Source of the DNA: Bipolaris cookei
Lineage: Eukaryota; Ascomycota; Dothideomycetes; Pleosporales; Pleosporaceae
DNA length: 64,000 nt
Direction of reading: 5' to 3'
Assembly (NCBI GenBank): GCA_002286855.1
Contig: NRSV01000007.1
Span: 197,277-261,276 of the forward strand
The notes under the pieces: model-generated
Told to the model about the DNA's origin: nothing
Databases searched by the model: none
Seen by the model: only the letters and a program-made list of their open reading frames with translations
Translations under genes and position numbers: made by a program
Part shown: piece after piece, positions 10,741 to 21,104 of the stretch
How the letters are laid out: the number at the start of each line of letters is the position of its first letter
How positions within the stretch are numbered: the first letter of the stretch is position 1

Positions 10741-11720
10741 TTAATTCACCACCTCATCCACAGCATACAAGTTCTGATTAAGAATCTTGTTCATGGTAAA
10801 CATATGAACACGGTCTTGCTTGAAGACGGCACGCATGGCGTCATCGCAGCGAATCTGGCGTTTGTCATTGGGGTCTTGCAGGTCGCGCGCCTTGACGTAT
10901 TCCCAAATCTTCTTGACCGTTTGAGGCCGCGAGAGTTGTGTTTCGCCGAGGAGTTCGGACAGGGCTGGGGAGAGGGCCATTGGTTTCTGCAAAATGGAGT
11001 TGGATGGATTAGTCTTTGGTTCCCGAAACGAAAGATATATGAGATCAAACTGACGTGGAAGCCTCCTTTCCGACTTGGGCTCTTCTTCTCGCCTGCGCTG
11101 CCTGAGCCAACGTCGCTGTCGTCGTCGTCTTTGACCTTGTTTGCGCTCTTCTTCTTGGCCTTCTTCTTGGGCGCGGGCGCTTTTCGCTTCGTGTTTCCGC
11201 CCCGTGTTGCCCTGCCCATGCGCGCATTCTCTTCTGCCTGTAACCTGGCTGCAAACGCCGCGTCGTCGTCCTCATATTTCACTTTGGTCTTCTTGTTCTT
11301 CTTCTTGGGCGGCGGGTTCTCGTCAGGGCCTGACAGCACAGACTCGTCGTCGGGCGGCGATCGCTTGTGGTTGGACATGTCTGATGTATCACCGTTGGAT
11401 GTCTTTGTGCCATTCCCGACCGTATGTGTGGGCTCCGAGACGTCAGAGCCGCCGTTCTGCTCGCTGTTGAACTTGTCGAAGCGCTGCATGATGAGCGTGG
11501 TAATTTGTTCCTTTTGATGCGACAAGTCATCGCCGACTCTTTCCTGTAGGCCCTTTCGTATGCGCTTCGCGGAAATGGTATTTATATCGCTCGCGCGAAG
11601 AATGTCGTCAATGATGACCGAGTACGAGGCCTCGACCTCTGCGGGGAGAGGCTCTGATGCGCCATGTTAGCATGCGGCTGTAGGTGCGTGGCAGACTGCG
11701 AGCGGATGCTTACCCGACAT
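10741..11720 (-). CDS. DEK_C + SWIB/MDM2 domain chromatin protein (Uaf30/Tri1-like)
   Basis: Three exons (11720-11714, 11653-11055, 10986-10741) give 283 residues. The first exon is only ATG-TCG-G, yielding MSEPLPAEVEASYSVIIDDI. Residues about 10-62 form a DEK_C-type helical domain (ILRASDINTISAKRIRKGL). The middle is basic and acidic low complexity with PPPKKKNKK and KKKAKKKS runs fitting nuclear localisation. Residues about 203-280 are a SWIB domain (KPMALSPALSELLGETQLSR, then VKKIWEYVKARDLQDPNDKR). This architecture matches yeast Uaf30, a subunit of the RNA polymerase I upstream activating factor, and its paralogue Tri1. Which one this is cannot be decided from sequence alone. The intron before the last exon is 68 bases. 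Confidence 0.88.
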
Positions 11721-12512
11721 GGCTGTGGTGTTTGCTCGGAGAAGTGAGAGTCGCAACTACAAGCTCGATGAGCGGGAGGCACGGTCAGTTGTTGCAAGAT
11801 GCAGAAGCCGGAGCGTGTGAGAGGAAGGCGAGCGCAACAGGCGCAGAAGGTCTACACAGGGCGTCGTTGGGGAGCCAAAGCGTCGCCAGCAGGCTCTCAC
11901 CCAGCAAGCAACTATTGTGGTCGCGGCCCAGACTCAGAGACAGCTAAGAGACAGCAGCTAGGGTGCAGCCAAACACTTCGCAGCCTCTAGAGCGATCCCG
12001 TAGTGCCGACGACTCGTGGCGGGGTCCAGTCACGGGCAGCAGATGAGTGGCACAGGGGCGTTGAATGCAGCTTGCGTATACGCAAAAGCCGGAGATGCAG
12101 CAGAGGACACCGTCGCAGAGGTTTGCTGGATACAGAGGCTGGCACTAGGGCGGACTGCGACAATCGAGGCATGCGCGATGAGGTGTGAAGACGTACATGC
12201 ACGGGCGTGGTCTAGTCAGGTACGGCCCGACCTTGGAGGAGGAGGAGGCTGGGGAACCCCAACACCACCGCGCCCTCGCCTTCATTCACCCAGCCAACAC
12301 ATGTTTGCACCAACCGCTCGTCATCTCATATACGTAGCTATAGACTGCTTATACACACGTGGCAATGGTCCTCGTACACACACACACACCAAACAAACGG
12401 CTTGGATTTTGCTTCTCTCTCTCGCGCACCACTTGTCCTATCGACAGATTGCACACATACTCGTCCAAAAGCGGTAGTCCTGCATCCCTTCTCAGCCTGC
12501 GCCACTCGCTCA
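11721..12512. other. Intergenic region upstream of the SWIB gene
   Basis: About 790 bases separate the SWIB start and the RCY1 3' end. It has a short CA run (12377-12391) but no supported gene on either strand. It should contain the SWIB promoter and the RCY1 3' UTR. Confidence 0.5.
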
Positions 12513-12569
12513 ACCCGGCAGTCCTCACATGACCCGGCAGTCCTCACATGACCCGGCAGTCTTCACATG
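12513..12569. repeat. Three tandem copies of a 19-bp unit overlapping the RCY1 stop
   Basis: The unit ACCCGGCAGTCCTCACATG occurs at 12513-12531 and 12532-12550 identically, and at 12551-12569 with one change (CCT to CTT). A decayed partial fourth copy follows (ACCCAGCAG). The third copy contains the RCY1 stop codon (12563-12565 on the minus strand), so the array runs from the last codons into the 3' UTR. Confidence 0.92.
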
Positions 12570-15398
12570 ACCCAGCAGCCGACTCCGTACATTTGCTTCT
12601 CTACTGCGTTTTTGATTTGATACCAGTCCGCTCTTCTCTCTGCAAACTCGTACACCTCCTCCGCTCGGAAGATGCCGTGATACCGGTCTGTGTCCGCAAT
12701 GATGGTGGCAATCTCTTTGGCTTGCTTCGCGTCAATCAGATATATCTGTGAGAGCTCGCGCAGTGCAGCAAAGTACTGGATGAGCGGCTTGTTACGCAGA
12801 GAGACAATGTACGTGTTGTATGCATTCATGTCACTGCAAATAGTCAGTAGACGCCCCGTTTGTATCTAGAGCCAGGTGCTACCTTACCTAATGAGCTTGA
12901 TGGCGCCATCCACGCTGATCCTCTGCCGCTTCAAATGTTTGCAAAGAGCAGTGAACAGGCGCACGCCTACTTCCTGGTTGAATACATCAAGCACGTTCTT
13001 GTCTGTGCTGCCAATGAGCATGCTTGTGTGCGACGATACAACCTCCACAATCTTGAGTGCCGTTTGACTCGGCCCAATGTCCGACATTTCTACCACACCA
13101 TTGGGTCCAATGGGAGGGTTGAAATCGGTCGGATCCTGCGTCGTACCACAAAGATACTCGACCTCGTCCATCAGCACATCAATACCTTTGTTGAGACCTG
13201 CAGCCACGCTCTCGTCGAGTTGTGCCTCAAATCGCTTCTTCTCTTTTGCTGCCAAGCTGAGGAAATCATCTCGGTCTGTAAGGTTGGCAGCAACAAGCTC
13301 CTGGAGATAAAAGACTTCGACCATCTGCTGTATAAGGTCTCCGACATTGACAAGCTCCAGGAAAGCCACGAGTGGCGCAACCCCTTCTTGGCTGTGGTCC
13401 GCCACCTCTCTCGGCTTGTAATCCGCTAGGTGGCTGACGGCCTTGTCGAACCCTAATTTCATATGACGGTTGCCGAGAATCTGGACAAGGTGAATGAAGA
13501 TTTGTTCCGACTGTTCTTTCGCCTCTTCACCAGACTGGCCGCCAAGCCGGACAAATCGAGCAGCACGTTCGAGACTGGCCTTAGCCATATGTGTCAAATT
13601 GAGGGCAACCTCGATGCTGAAAAGTGATCGAATTCCTTCTAACCGCGAGTTCATAATGGCCGCCTTGGCAGCAAGTTCAGTCGTCGGGGCGTCCATCCGT
13701 GGGGTCGAGGCCCCATCGCCAGGGAGCGGAGTGCCACTTCTCGAGGTCGGATCCAAGGTGCTATTTCTATTTGCGCTGGGTTTACTCGAACCCGAGCCGC
13801 CCATGGTGGGTAGCACATTGACGGGCATCATGACTACCTTTTTGAACGACGACAGAAAATCTTGTTTGACAGCTTTCCGGTTCACATTTGCCATGAACCG
13901 AGTTTCAGTGGTTAGCTCTTCTTCTAGCAGTCGCTTCTCCCACACATCAACCTCTGCCGCCGACTTGCGCTTGAAATAATCCAACTCCTCTTGCAGGTAA
14001 AGATCGACATGGGGCTCAAAACACCGAGTTATGATGTGAATCGCCTCTTGCTGGAAATCAGATTTGGAGGCCTTGGTGGGATGCAGGGATGCTGCAAGCT
14101 GCAGCGCTTGGTCGAAAATGCCAGCGACTGTTTTCAAATAGGCTTCGATGCTCACGTCATGAGCCTGGTCAAAAAGAGTTGTGAGGTACTCTGCAATGAC
14201 GTCGTCTGCAACACGCTCTAAAAAGGTCTGTAGAACGTCAACCGTAGGCGGGAAAACACGATCAATGATGGCGGCCTCGTTATTGAGCTCGGTAGCTAGG
14301 CCTTTGAAAAATTCATGCGACGGCTTCAAAGTCACCTCGTCACCTTGCAAACAATCGGATGGATTTCCGAGCCTCTCCTTGTCCAACATCAACGGGTGAT
14401 TGTGGATAAAAGAGTCTAGACATGCTGCGCCGCCATTCAAGGTTACCAAGACTGATGCAAACCGCTTCATGCGGCCATCAAAATCCTTTTCGGCGTAGCC
14501 TTGCTCGAACTCCCGAAGCACGGCGTTCTCGAAGATACCAGTCATTGTATCGAGCTTTTCCTCACGCTGATGCCAGCCTTGAGCATAGTCGCTCTTTGCA
14601 AATACCTTGAGCTGGGCAAGCATCTGGGCTTGCTGCTCCGGGTCACGGTACGTTCGAAATAATATTGGATCGGCATGACTTCTTGATCTCTCGATATCGT
14701 AGTAAAAGGGAGCCAATGCACCATAGATTTTGCCATACTCTTGTCGTGCCATGCCCCGTATTGAGCGCACATTGGCCAGCACCTTGACGGCAGCTTGTGG
14801 GTCAACGATGTAGGAGCTTTGGGCTAGTGTTCCAGAAGCCGACAGGGTCATGTCGTTGAAGCTTTTGTCGAGCGTCGTGGAGCGGGGTCGGCCTTGGTGG
14901 TCCTGGGACTTGCGCAGTATATCCTCTTCTATGGCAGCATCAAAGAGAGTCATGCTGGTGTTGCCCACGTGGTCGTTGCCCGGTGCCATGGAGCTGGTGC
15001 TGCCATTGGGTACAACGCCTGCTATGCGTGCATCCTCTGCTCTTTGTGCCTGCAACTTCTTCTTCATGGCCTCCTCAAACCTCTGCTTGGCCTCTGCTTC
15101 GTTCCAACAACCCATGCTCCTCAGTCTCTGCTGCCATCTGGTGTCATCGTATACCATCTCCCGCATACGTCTCGAGGTGCACGCAAAGTTGAACATGTCG
15201 GCGACGGGCAGATAGTCGAGGATGGTGTTGATGAGCTCTGCAAGTCATGGTCAGACGAGTGAGCCCATGAACTGGGCAGTTCGTACCTGCAGGTAGTACG
15301 GCCTTTGAGTCGCCCACGAGCTGCGTGGTGCGCAGCGACGCCAGCATGGACGGCTGCGTCTGGGGCATGGCCCGCTTGAAGTTTGACTTTGGCGGCAT
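12563..15398 (-). CDS. RCY1: Recyclin-1: F-box protein with Sec10-like domain
   Basis: Three exons (15398-15287, 15237-12888, 12833-12563) give 910 residues; introns are 49 and 54 bases. The start MPPKSNFKRAMPQTQPSML leads into an F-box across the first splice (about residues 36-75: LPAELINTILDYLP, then ADMFNFACTSRRMREMVYDD). The remainder is a long helical Sec10/exocyst-like domain. A Ser/Thr/Pro linker (GGSGSSKPSANRNSTLDPTS) interrupts it near residue 570. In yeast, Rcy1 pairs with Skp1 to recycle membrane proteins such as Snc1 from endosomes; S. pombe Pof6 is the counterpart needed for cell separation. The C-terminus ends YGVGCWVM and overlaps a 19-bp tandem repeat. Confidence 0.92.
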
Positions 15399-17654
15399 GA
15401 TTGAGTTGGATAGGAATATTTTCCTCGAAATATCTTCTTCAACAAGTGTTTAACCCATACCCTGAGCCCAGCGAAGTTTCGCGTGGTAGTCGTGGGGGGC
15501 AGTGGTTGTTTGCAGCTGAGGTGGAGCAGTGACGGTTAACGGCTTGGGCCTGGCGGCAGGGTCTGGTCGATCCGACATGGCACCAGATTGATCGCCCCGC
15601 AGCTAGAGCCCATCTATCGACTACATCACATGGGGAAGGCCTAGGGACAGGGCAATGTTTCCAGCAAGAAGAATCGTGTCTGATGGGTTTGTGAGGATCA
15701 TCTTGGCTTTGCAGCTGCGTGTGCCAAGTTGGAATTGAGTTGAGCTGTGGGAAACGCAATGATGCATCATAGACGACAACACGGGGGAGCGAGAGGCAAA
15801 GAAGCAATGCCCGAGTCGGGCCTCGGGCCTGGTTGATGACGAGCGTGGCAGGACATGGAGGGAAATGAAGCAAACTGACATATTGCGGCAACTCGCCAAA
15901 AGCAACGTGGAGCGAGACGCCGTGGCGGTCGCATAAGCAAAGCTCACACTTGCTATGTATAGCAGTGGTGAAGAGAGTGAGAGGGTTGGGTTATGCAGAC
16001 GGGCAATGCCAATGCCAATGCAAAGGCAAAATGTACGCAGTAAATGCAAATGCAGATGGGAGGCGGCGGCCACGTGGATTGGAAAGCTCTAGACTCTGCC
16101 CCTGATGGGCGAAACAAAGGCCGTTAGTGGGGAAGGAAGAGCGAGCAAATGAAGCGTGGTGTTTTATTGAGAGTCGCAAGAGCGCAGGCAAAACATTAGG
16201 ACACGGCAAGGCATTGGCTACTGCTAAGACGGGCAATTGAAAGGGTCTCACGTGCTCTGCACCATGGGCAACCACGGGCAACCAAGTGCAATCGGGTGCA
16301 AGGGCAATTCAGGGCACCGTTGTGGTAGGCTGAGGCTATTCTGGGACGGGGCGGACGGTCCAGTAGGCGAAAGGTTGTGCCTAGCTCCCCCCCCTGGCAG
16401 GTCGACGACTATGTTACAGCACAAAGTACAGTTTGTCTCAGGAGGTAGTGCCGTCTAGGCGGACAGGCAGGCAGGCAAGCAGGCAGCGAAGAAGGCCCAG
16501 GGCACAATGGCAGAGGCCACGCAAACATTAGTGTAGAGTCTGTAGGGATGAAACCCTGGACGGAAGGTTTCAAGCTGAGTTCCGCAGCACATGCCACCGC
16601 TGACCCATGGCCGGCGACCCACGGCGCACGACATTTGCTGCGACCGTGAACGTCGGCGGGCTGGTCGCTGGATGAATGCCAGTATCGAGTGCGCACATCC
16701 AAGGTATAACGTACCTGCATTGGCTGCGCAGGCGGGCCGAGGGGGTCGGGGGACGGGGGGAATGGATAGCGTGGCTGGCCAGAATGTGAGTGACAACGCA
16801 TTGGTGGAGGCCCGAGAGCACCAGAGAGGGAGAGGGAGAGGGAGAGGGTGAGAGAGGGTGAAGTGGTGCGCGGTCGACGGAGACAGGGCAGCGCGGTGGC
16901 CCTATGACGGCATGGCACCAAAGGAGAAGGCATCTAGAAAGACGGGCGTGGCGGGCTGGGAGCCGTGGCATCACGTCGTCCATGACACGGGCGCGGTGGG
17001 CAGAGTGAAGCAAGCGGCTCAGCCCAGCCTCGTCAGCAGGGCCCTCCTCACAAACACGCGACCGCTTATGTTATCCGCGCACGGCCGCCCGTCTTGTCGA
17101 CGACGCTTTGAGACGCCGGGAGGGCTCAGCCGGGCGGCGATTGGCTGTTTCACCCCCAGAGAGTGGGGGCGCCGGCTCTGTCTTGTTGCATCCCCTTTCG
17201 CATCCACCGCACAAGACTCATCCCAGAGAAGCAATGTGCAATTGCTTCACTTCGCCCGACATGTGCTCCAGACTTGCGCCGAAAAGGGCCACGTACTCGC
17301 TGGGTGCCCGTCTGGCCCGTCCGTTGCCCCGTGAATGCATCATCGAGCCCACGGCCAAGCGTAGACGTCAGTCCATGGTGATGCTGAAGGACCATGACTT
17401 TACGAGTTAAATATATATGTCCCAACTATCGGTCCACTGTCACAACTACTGATACTCCCGCTGCACCGCTGCTCGACAAACCCAAAAGCCGCCTTTGTCA
17501 ATCTTAAAGTCTCAGACATAGTCTTGTCCCCTCCCCATTCATAAACACTCTTGCGCCCGCCCAAATCACGACACTTGCGTCCATCACCACATACATACTC
17601 TACACTACTACTACCACTTCACTTCCCGTCTCAACAACAACCACAATCACAACC
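15399..17654. other. Gene-poor interval upstream of RCY1
   Basis: These 2.26 kb contain only compositionally odd open frames rich in P, R, S and H, with no recognisable domain. Repeated CCAATGCCAATGC and GGGCAACCA-type words occur at 16006-16025 and 16266-16330. An AG-rich GAGAGGGAGAGGG run is at 16822-16850. An AT run at 17409-17418 (AAATATATAT) may be the TATA element of the 17655 gene. Regulatory sequence or an unrecognised ncRNA are possible; I see no direct proof of either. Confidence 0.45.
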
Positions 17655-17831
17655 ATGCTCTTCGCCACAAACAAGCCCAAGATGCCCGATGGCAGCGGCC
17701 CCCCTGGCGACGGTGGCAGTAAGTTGCGCCCGCACCCCCTTTCAAAAAATAAAATAAAGTCCAGTATGGCACTTAGTTCCTTTGACTAACATGATGCCTC
17801 AGGAAAACCAATTCCCCATTGGGAAAAATGA
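17655..17831 (+). CDS. 30-residue intron-containing micro-protein gene
   Basis: Exon 1 is 17655-17718 and exon 2 is 17803-17831, joined by an 84-base intron. Its splice signals are near-ideal: donor GTAAGT, branch TTTGACTAAC at 17781-17790, acceptor CTCAG. The product begins MLFATNKPKMPDGSG, continues PPGDGG, and exon 2 adds RKPIPHWEK before TGA. It has no signal peptide or membrane segment; it is Gly/Pro-rich with a basic tail. A TATA-like run lies at 17409-17418 and the leader is CA/CT-rich, as in strongly expressed fungal genes. The MPDGSGPPGDGG block resembles MAGDGPQPRDGG of the neighbouring 50-residue frame. I know no family for it. The alternative is a non-coding spliced RNA or the first exons of a longer transcript. 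Confidence 0.5.
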
Positions 17832-18730
17832 ATGGATGGCTGCGCCACCATGCCCAATCAACACCCCCAATTGCCCTGCACCTCAGCACGCCCACCATAC
17901 GTTTTGTCTCAGCAAGCGACTTCCATATCCTCGTCGTCACCACCACCATCTTGCGCGCGCTTTTGCGGTTTGCAGGGCATTCCGCTAGTCCGCCCTAAAT
18001 GCGTATCTCACGATGACATGGTCCTCCGGGGCGCAGCACTCTGCCGCCCAATGCGGAAAGTGTTGCTTCTGCTGCTGCCACAGGCTGTGTCCGGGTCCGG
18101 TGACCGAATCCGCCGCCATTGCAGCAACTCAAAACTCACTCTTCATCACTCTCAGGAGCACTTGGGGGCTATCCGCTCCTACTTATCCAAAGGGGCCAAA
18201 CTCGCAGAGTGCCTCGAGTCTGCCGTGCCTGCCACGGCTCCGTGGCTTATGCTGCGGCTGTGCAGCATTTGGGGGCGCCGCTTGCACCAGCCCAGGCAAC
18301 GAACCTTGGTTCACCATTCACACGCCCCACTGAGCGCCCTTCTGCCTGCGAATATTGCCTTAGCCCACGATGCGCACCTTCGACGCCGGGGCTTTGCGCA
18401 GCACTCCCGGTCGACTAAACCAGTCACCCTCGGTGTGACTGCATTCTGAGTCTTCCAGAATCCCGCTACTCGACTTTGCAGCCTGGTGGTCGCCTTGTTC
18501 GTCAGGGCGCCGGCCAATCACCGCCCGCCCTGCCTCCCGCACAGGGCGCAGTCTATCGTCCTTTGCAAGTCCAATTCCATCACCTGGGGCGGAATGCCAT
18601 ATGGTCCTCTGCGTCACCGCCTGAGAGAAGGCAGTCATTGCCTGTTTTTGTAGGCTGCTGGTTTTATAACAGGCCTCAGGATTTCAAATATCTTTATATA
18701 CTCTTGTATCTTCTCTAGACTGTACTTTAT

Positions 18731-18763
<33 letters not shown>

Positions 18764-18886
18764 CACATCACTACAATACAAATATTAATACTACACATAT
18801 CTTCCCACTTTACTGAACAATACACTCAAGTTTGAGTACACACACATACAATCAGCACTACCACCACATCCATCATCATCATCATC
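17832..18886. other. Intergenic region between the two mini-genes
   Basis: No protein-like frame is evident in this ~1.05 kb. TTTATATA at 18693-18700 is a plausible TATA box for the 18887 reading frame. It is followed by a (TAC)n/(CAC)n leader. Confidence 0.45.
18730..18766. repeat. TAC/CAC trinucleotide run
   Basis: Consecutive TAC units grade into CAC units in the presumed leader of the 18887 reading frame. Confidence 0.8.
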
Positions 18887-19039
18887 ATGAGACTTGACAT
18901 GCAACCTCTCAACCTCTCCTACGGCGACCCTCAGCCCAGAGACGGAGGAGCTCCCCACCCAGGCGCTCGATTAAGATACTCTTCAGCAATGCTGTGCTCC
19001 ATGGCCGGCGACGGCCCTCAGCCACGAGATGGAGGTTAA
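18887..19039 (+). CDS. 50-residue small protein with duplicated PQPRDGG motif
   Basis: The frame starts MRLDMQPLNLSYGDPQPRDG and ends MAGDGPQPRDGG-stop. The heptapeptide PQPRDGG is coded twice (18929-18949 and 19016-19036). The two copies differ at CCC/CCA, AGA/CGA, GAC/GAT and GGA/GGT, all synonymous, which argues for translation and selection on the peptide. A TATA-like box at 18693 gives a leader of about 170 bases. A well-formed intron (19065-19132: donor GTACGT, branch TTCTAAC, acceptor TTCAG) lies 25 bases after the stop, so the transcript is spliced and may have other coding options. An internal in-frame ATG at 19001 could give a 12-residue peptide. No known family is recognised. Confidence 0.4.
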   Translation: MRLDMQPLNLSYGDPQPRDGGAPHPGARLRYSSAMLCSMAGDGPQPRDGG

Positions 19040-20510
19040 ATAGCACCAAGACCTTCGCGTGCAAGTACGTCCGGCCCTTTAGCATCATCATCATCATCAT
19101 CATCATCACCAATGCATTCTAACATGCTTCAGTTCATACATTCAATCCTTCCTCCAATTGGACCGTCCGATCCCATTGCATTCGTCAATGGCACCGCACC
19201 AGCGTAAAAGTCTTGTCTACCAACACCTCTTACACGCACTGTACAACAGCTCTTTTTTTCTTGTTATTTGAGCGATTAGATTTCTGGCAACGACTTGTCA
19301 CAACACCCTGTACATTGGAATACATCTTCGGCGTTTGGGCTTTCCTTGTTCTCTTTTGCGAAACATAGACGCAAGGGTATATTTGGGTATTTGAAGCAAT
19401 CTCTTTTGGGATGCATAGACGGCGTTATCATATCTAGAAGCGAGGGCGATCACCTCGCATGGGATATGCATCGCCAAGATTTAGTCGGGTTGATTGGCAG
19501 TTTCATGAAGTTTGGAAAGGCATTTTTTTCCTACAGTGTACTATAGCTTTCGGCGTCGTTGACCGAATAGTTCAAGAACGGTTTGCGTAACCGCTAGAAC
19601 AATACAAAACATAAAGCTTGAAACATGCTACTCTCGATAGTGTTGAAACTTTGAGCCCCGAGAAAACATGTAACGCGACAGTCTGAAGAACAAGAATACA
19701 AATACACGTTGCGCAATGGAGCTGTCAAGTTTGAGGTGGTAGAGGAGAAGTGGAACCTTTGGTGCATCGTTCTCGTTCCCGTTCCCCCCTCCCCACCCCC
19801 ACGCTGCCGCCTACGGCCTCGGCAAAGATAGTAATGGCATTACACGCCCACCTGCGTACGTACATGCATGCTGGTTGCGTCACCCACTGGCATACAAGAT
19901 AACATGTACTCGCAATCATATCATCGTCAAAAACCCTAGCGCACCCTGATTTCTCTTTGTACCAAAGAAACGCTCTCCTATGTCCACATTCGCTTGGTTT
20001 TGGAGCCGTCACTTCATGGCAGACTACAGCACTCCCCCGCCTGGGTCTGTCGGCCCCGCCCCATGGATTGAAAATTTAGTCACAGAAACACCAAAAAAGA
20101 GTCATGCACGCACACAAGCATGGAAGATTTCACAGGTCAGAGGGCAAGGCGCCGCCAAATCACACACAGTTGAGCACCGTTTGGCACGTCGTGCCCAGGC
20201 CCGAGAAGGCTACTGGTGCTAACGACAATGGTGCTCGAGAAAATATGGTCCTCCTGGCGCGAACCGGACCAGCGCCCTCGAAAAGTCTTGAGTCGACGCC
20301 CAGCCTACTACTTGCAAAAGAAGCCAAGCGAGTGCAATATAAGACGTGCTAGGTGGTTTCTATTGCCTCATCCCTTGGGTCTTTGTTGGTTCCCTTTCCT
20401 CTGCACCAGTCGCTACCTAGTCATCTTGCAATCTCCAATTCTACACAAGGACTCTCTCTTTCTCTATCTCTCTCTCTCTATCTCTCTCTCTGACCGAATC
20501 GTCCCTGAAC
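19040..20510. other. Intergenic region with ATC repeat and DUF3602 promoter
   Basis: An (ATC)n run at 19083-19109 lies inside a predicted intron (19065-19132). TATAAG at 20338-20343 and a CT-rich tract (20452-20492) precede the DUF3602 start, fitting promoter and leader. No other gene is evident in this 1.47 kb. Confidence 0.5.
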
Positions 20511-21104
20511 ATGGCAACTCGACCGACGGATAACCAGCGCGTAGCCTCACACGGACGCGGAGGTGCTGGTAAGTTGCTTGCATTCTTCTGAGTCTTTGAT
20601 AAGCACAATTTCGCAGCGTCAGCTTGACGGGCTGCTAAGTCCGAGAAATTTTACATACAGCGCATCCAGGCTCTAGTCAGTGTGGAAGCCTAGCCGCATA
20701 CCGGCTATCGCTTGCCGCATAGGGATCTTCTTGCTACCTGTACTGACCCCTTACAAGGCAACATTGCAAAAGACGACCCAACAAACTATCCCAAGCCAGA
20801 AGACCTCGTCACACCGACACTCAAGGCCGACAATTACACTACTGGTCGAGGCGGAACTGGAAACATGGCTCGCAACGACCCCGAGCACCCTGAGATTGCA
20901 CGCGCTGCTCAAGACGTCGAGGGCTCACCACAGCCAGAGGCTGCAGGCCCCAAACACTACGGCCGAGGAGGTGCAGCCAACGTCATCAGCAATGACGCAT
21001 CTGCGCCGGGGAAGAGCGACGAAGCCAAACACAACGACAACGGTGCCGCAAAGGGTCTGTTGGGCAAGGGCAAGGATCTTTTGAATAAGCTGGGAAAGAA
21101 ATAG
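20511..21104 (+). CDS. DUF3602 (GRGGAGN-repeat) small protein
   Basis: Two exons (20511-20568 and 20758-21104) with a 189-base intron give 134 residues. The splice completes the hallmark HGRGGAGNIAKDD, and two more copies follow: TTGRGGTGNMARND and YGRGGAANVISND. This spaced GRGG-x-[GA]-N motif defines the fungal DUF3602/PAR32 family. These are intrinsically disordered, highly charged proteins; yeast Par32 is linked to rapamycin response and ammonium transporter control. The C-terminus is a Lys/Gly/Leu amphipathic stretch (KGLLGKGKDLLNKLGKK). The CT-rich leader and TATA-like box suggest regulated, possibly strong expression. Confidence 0.85.
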
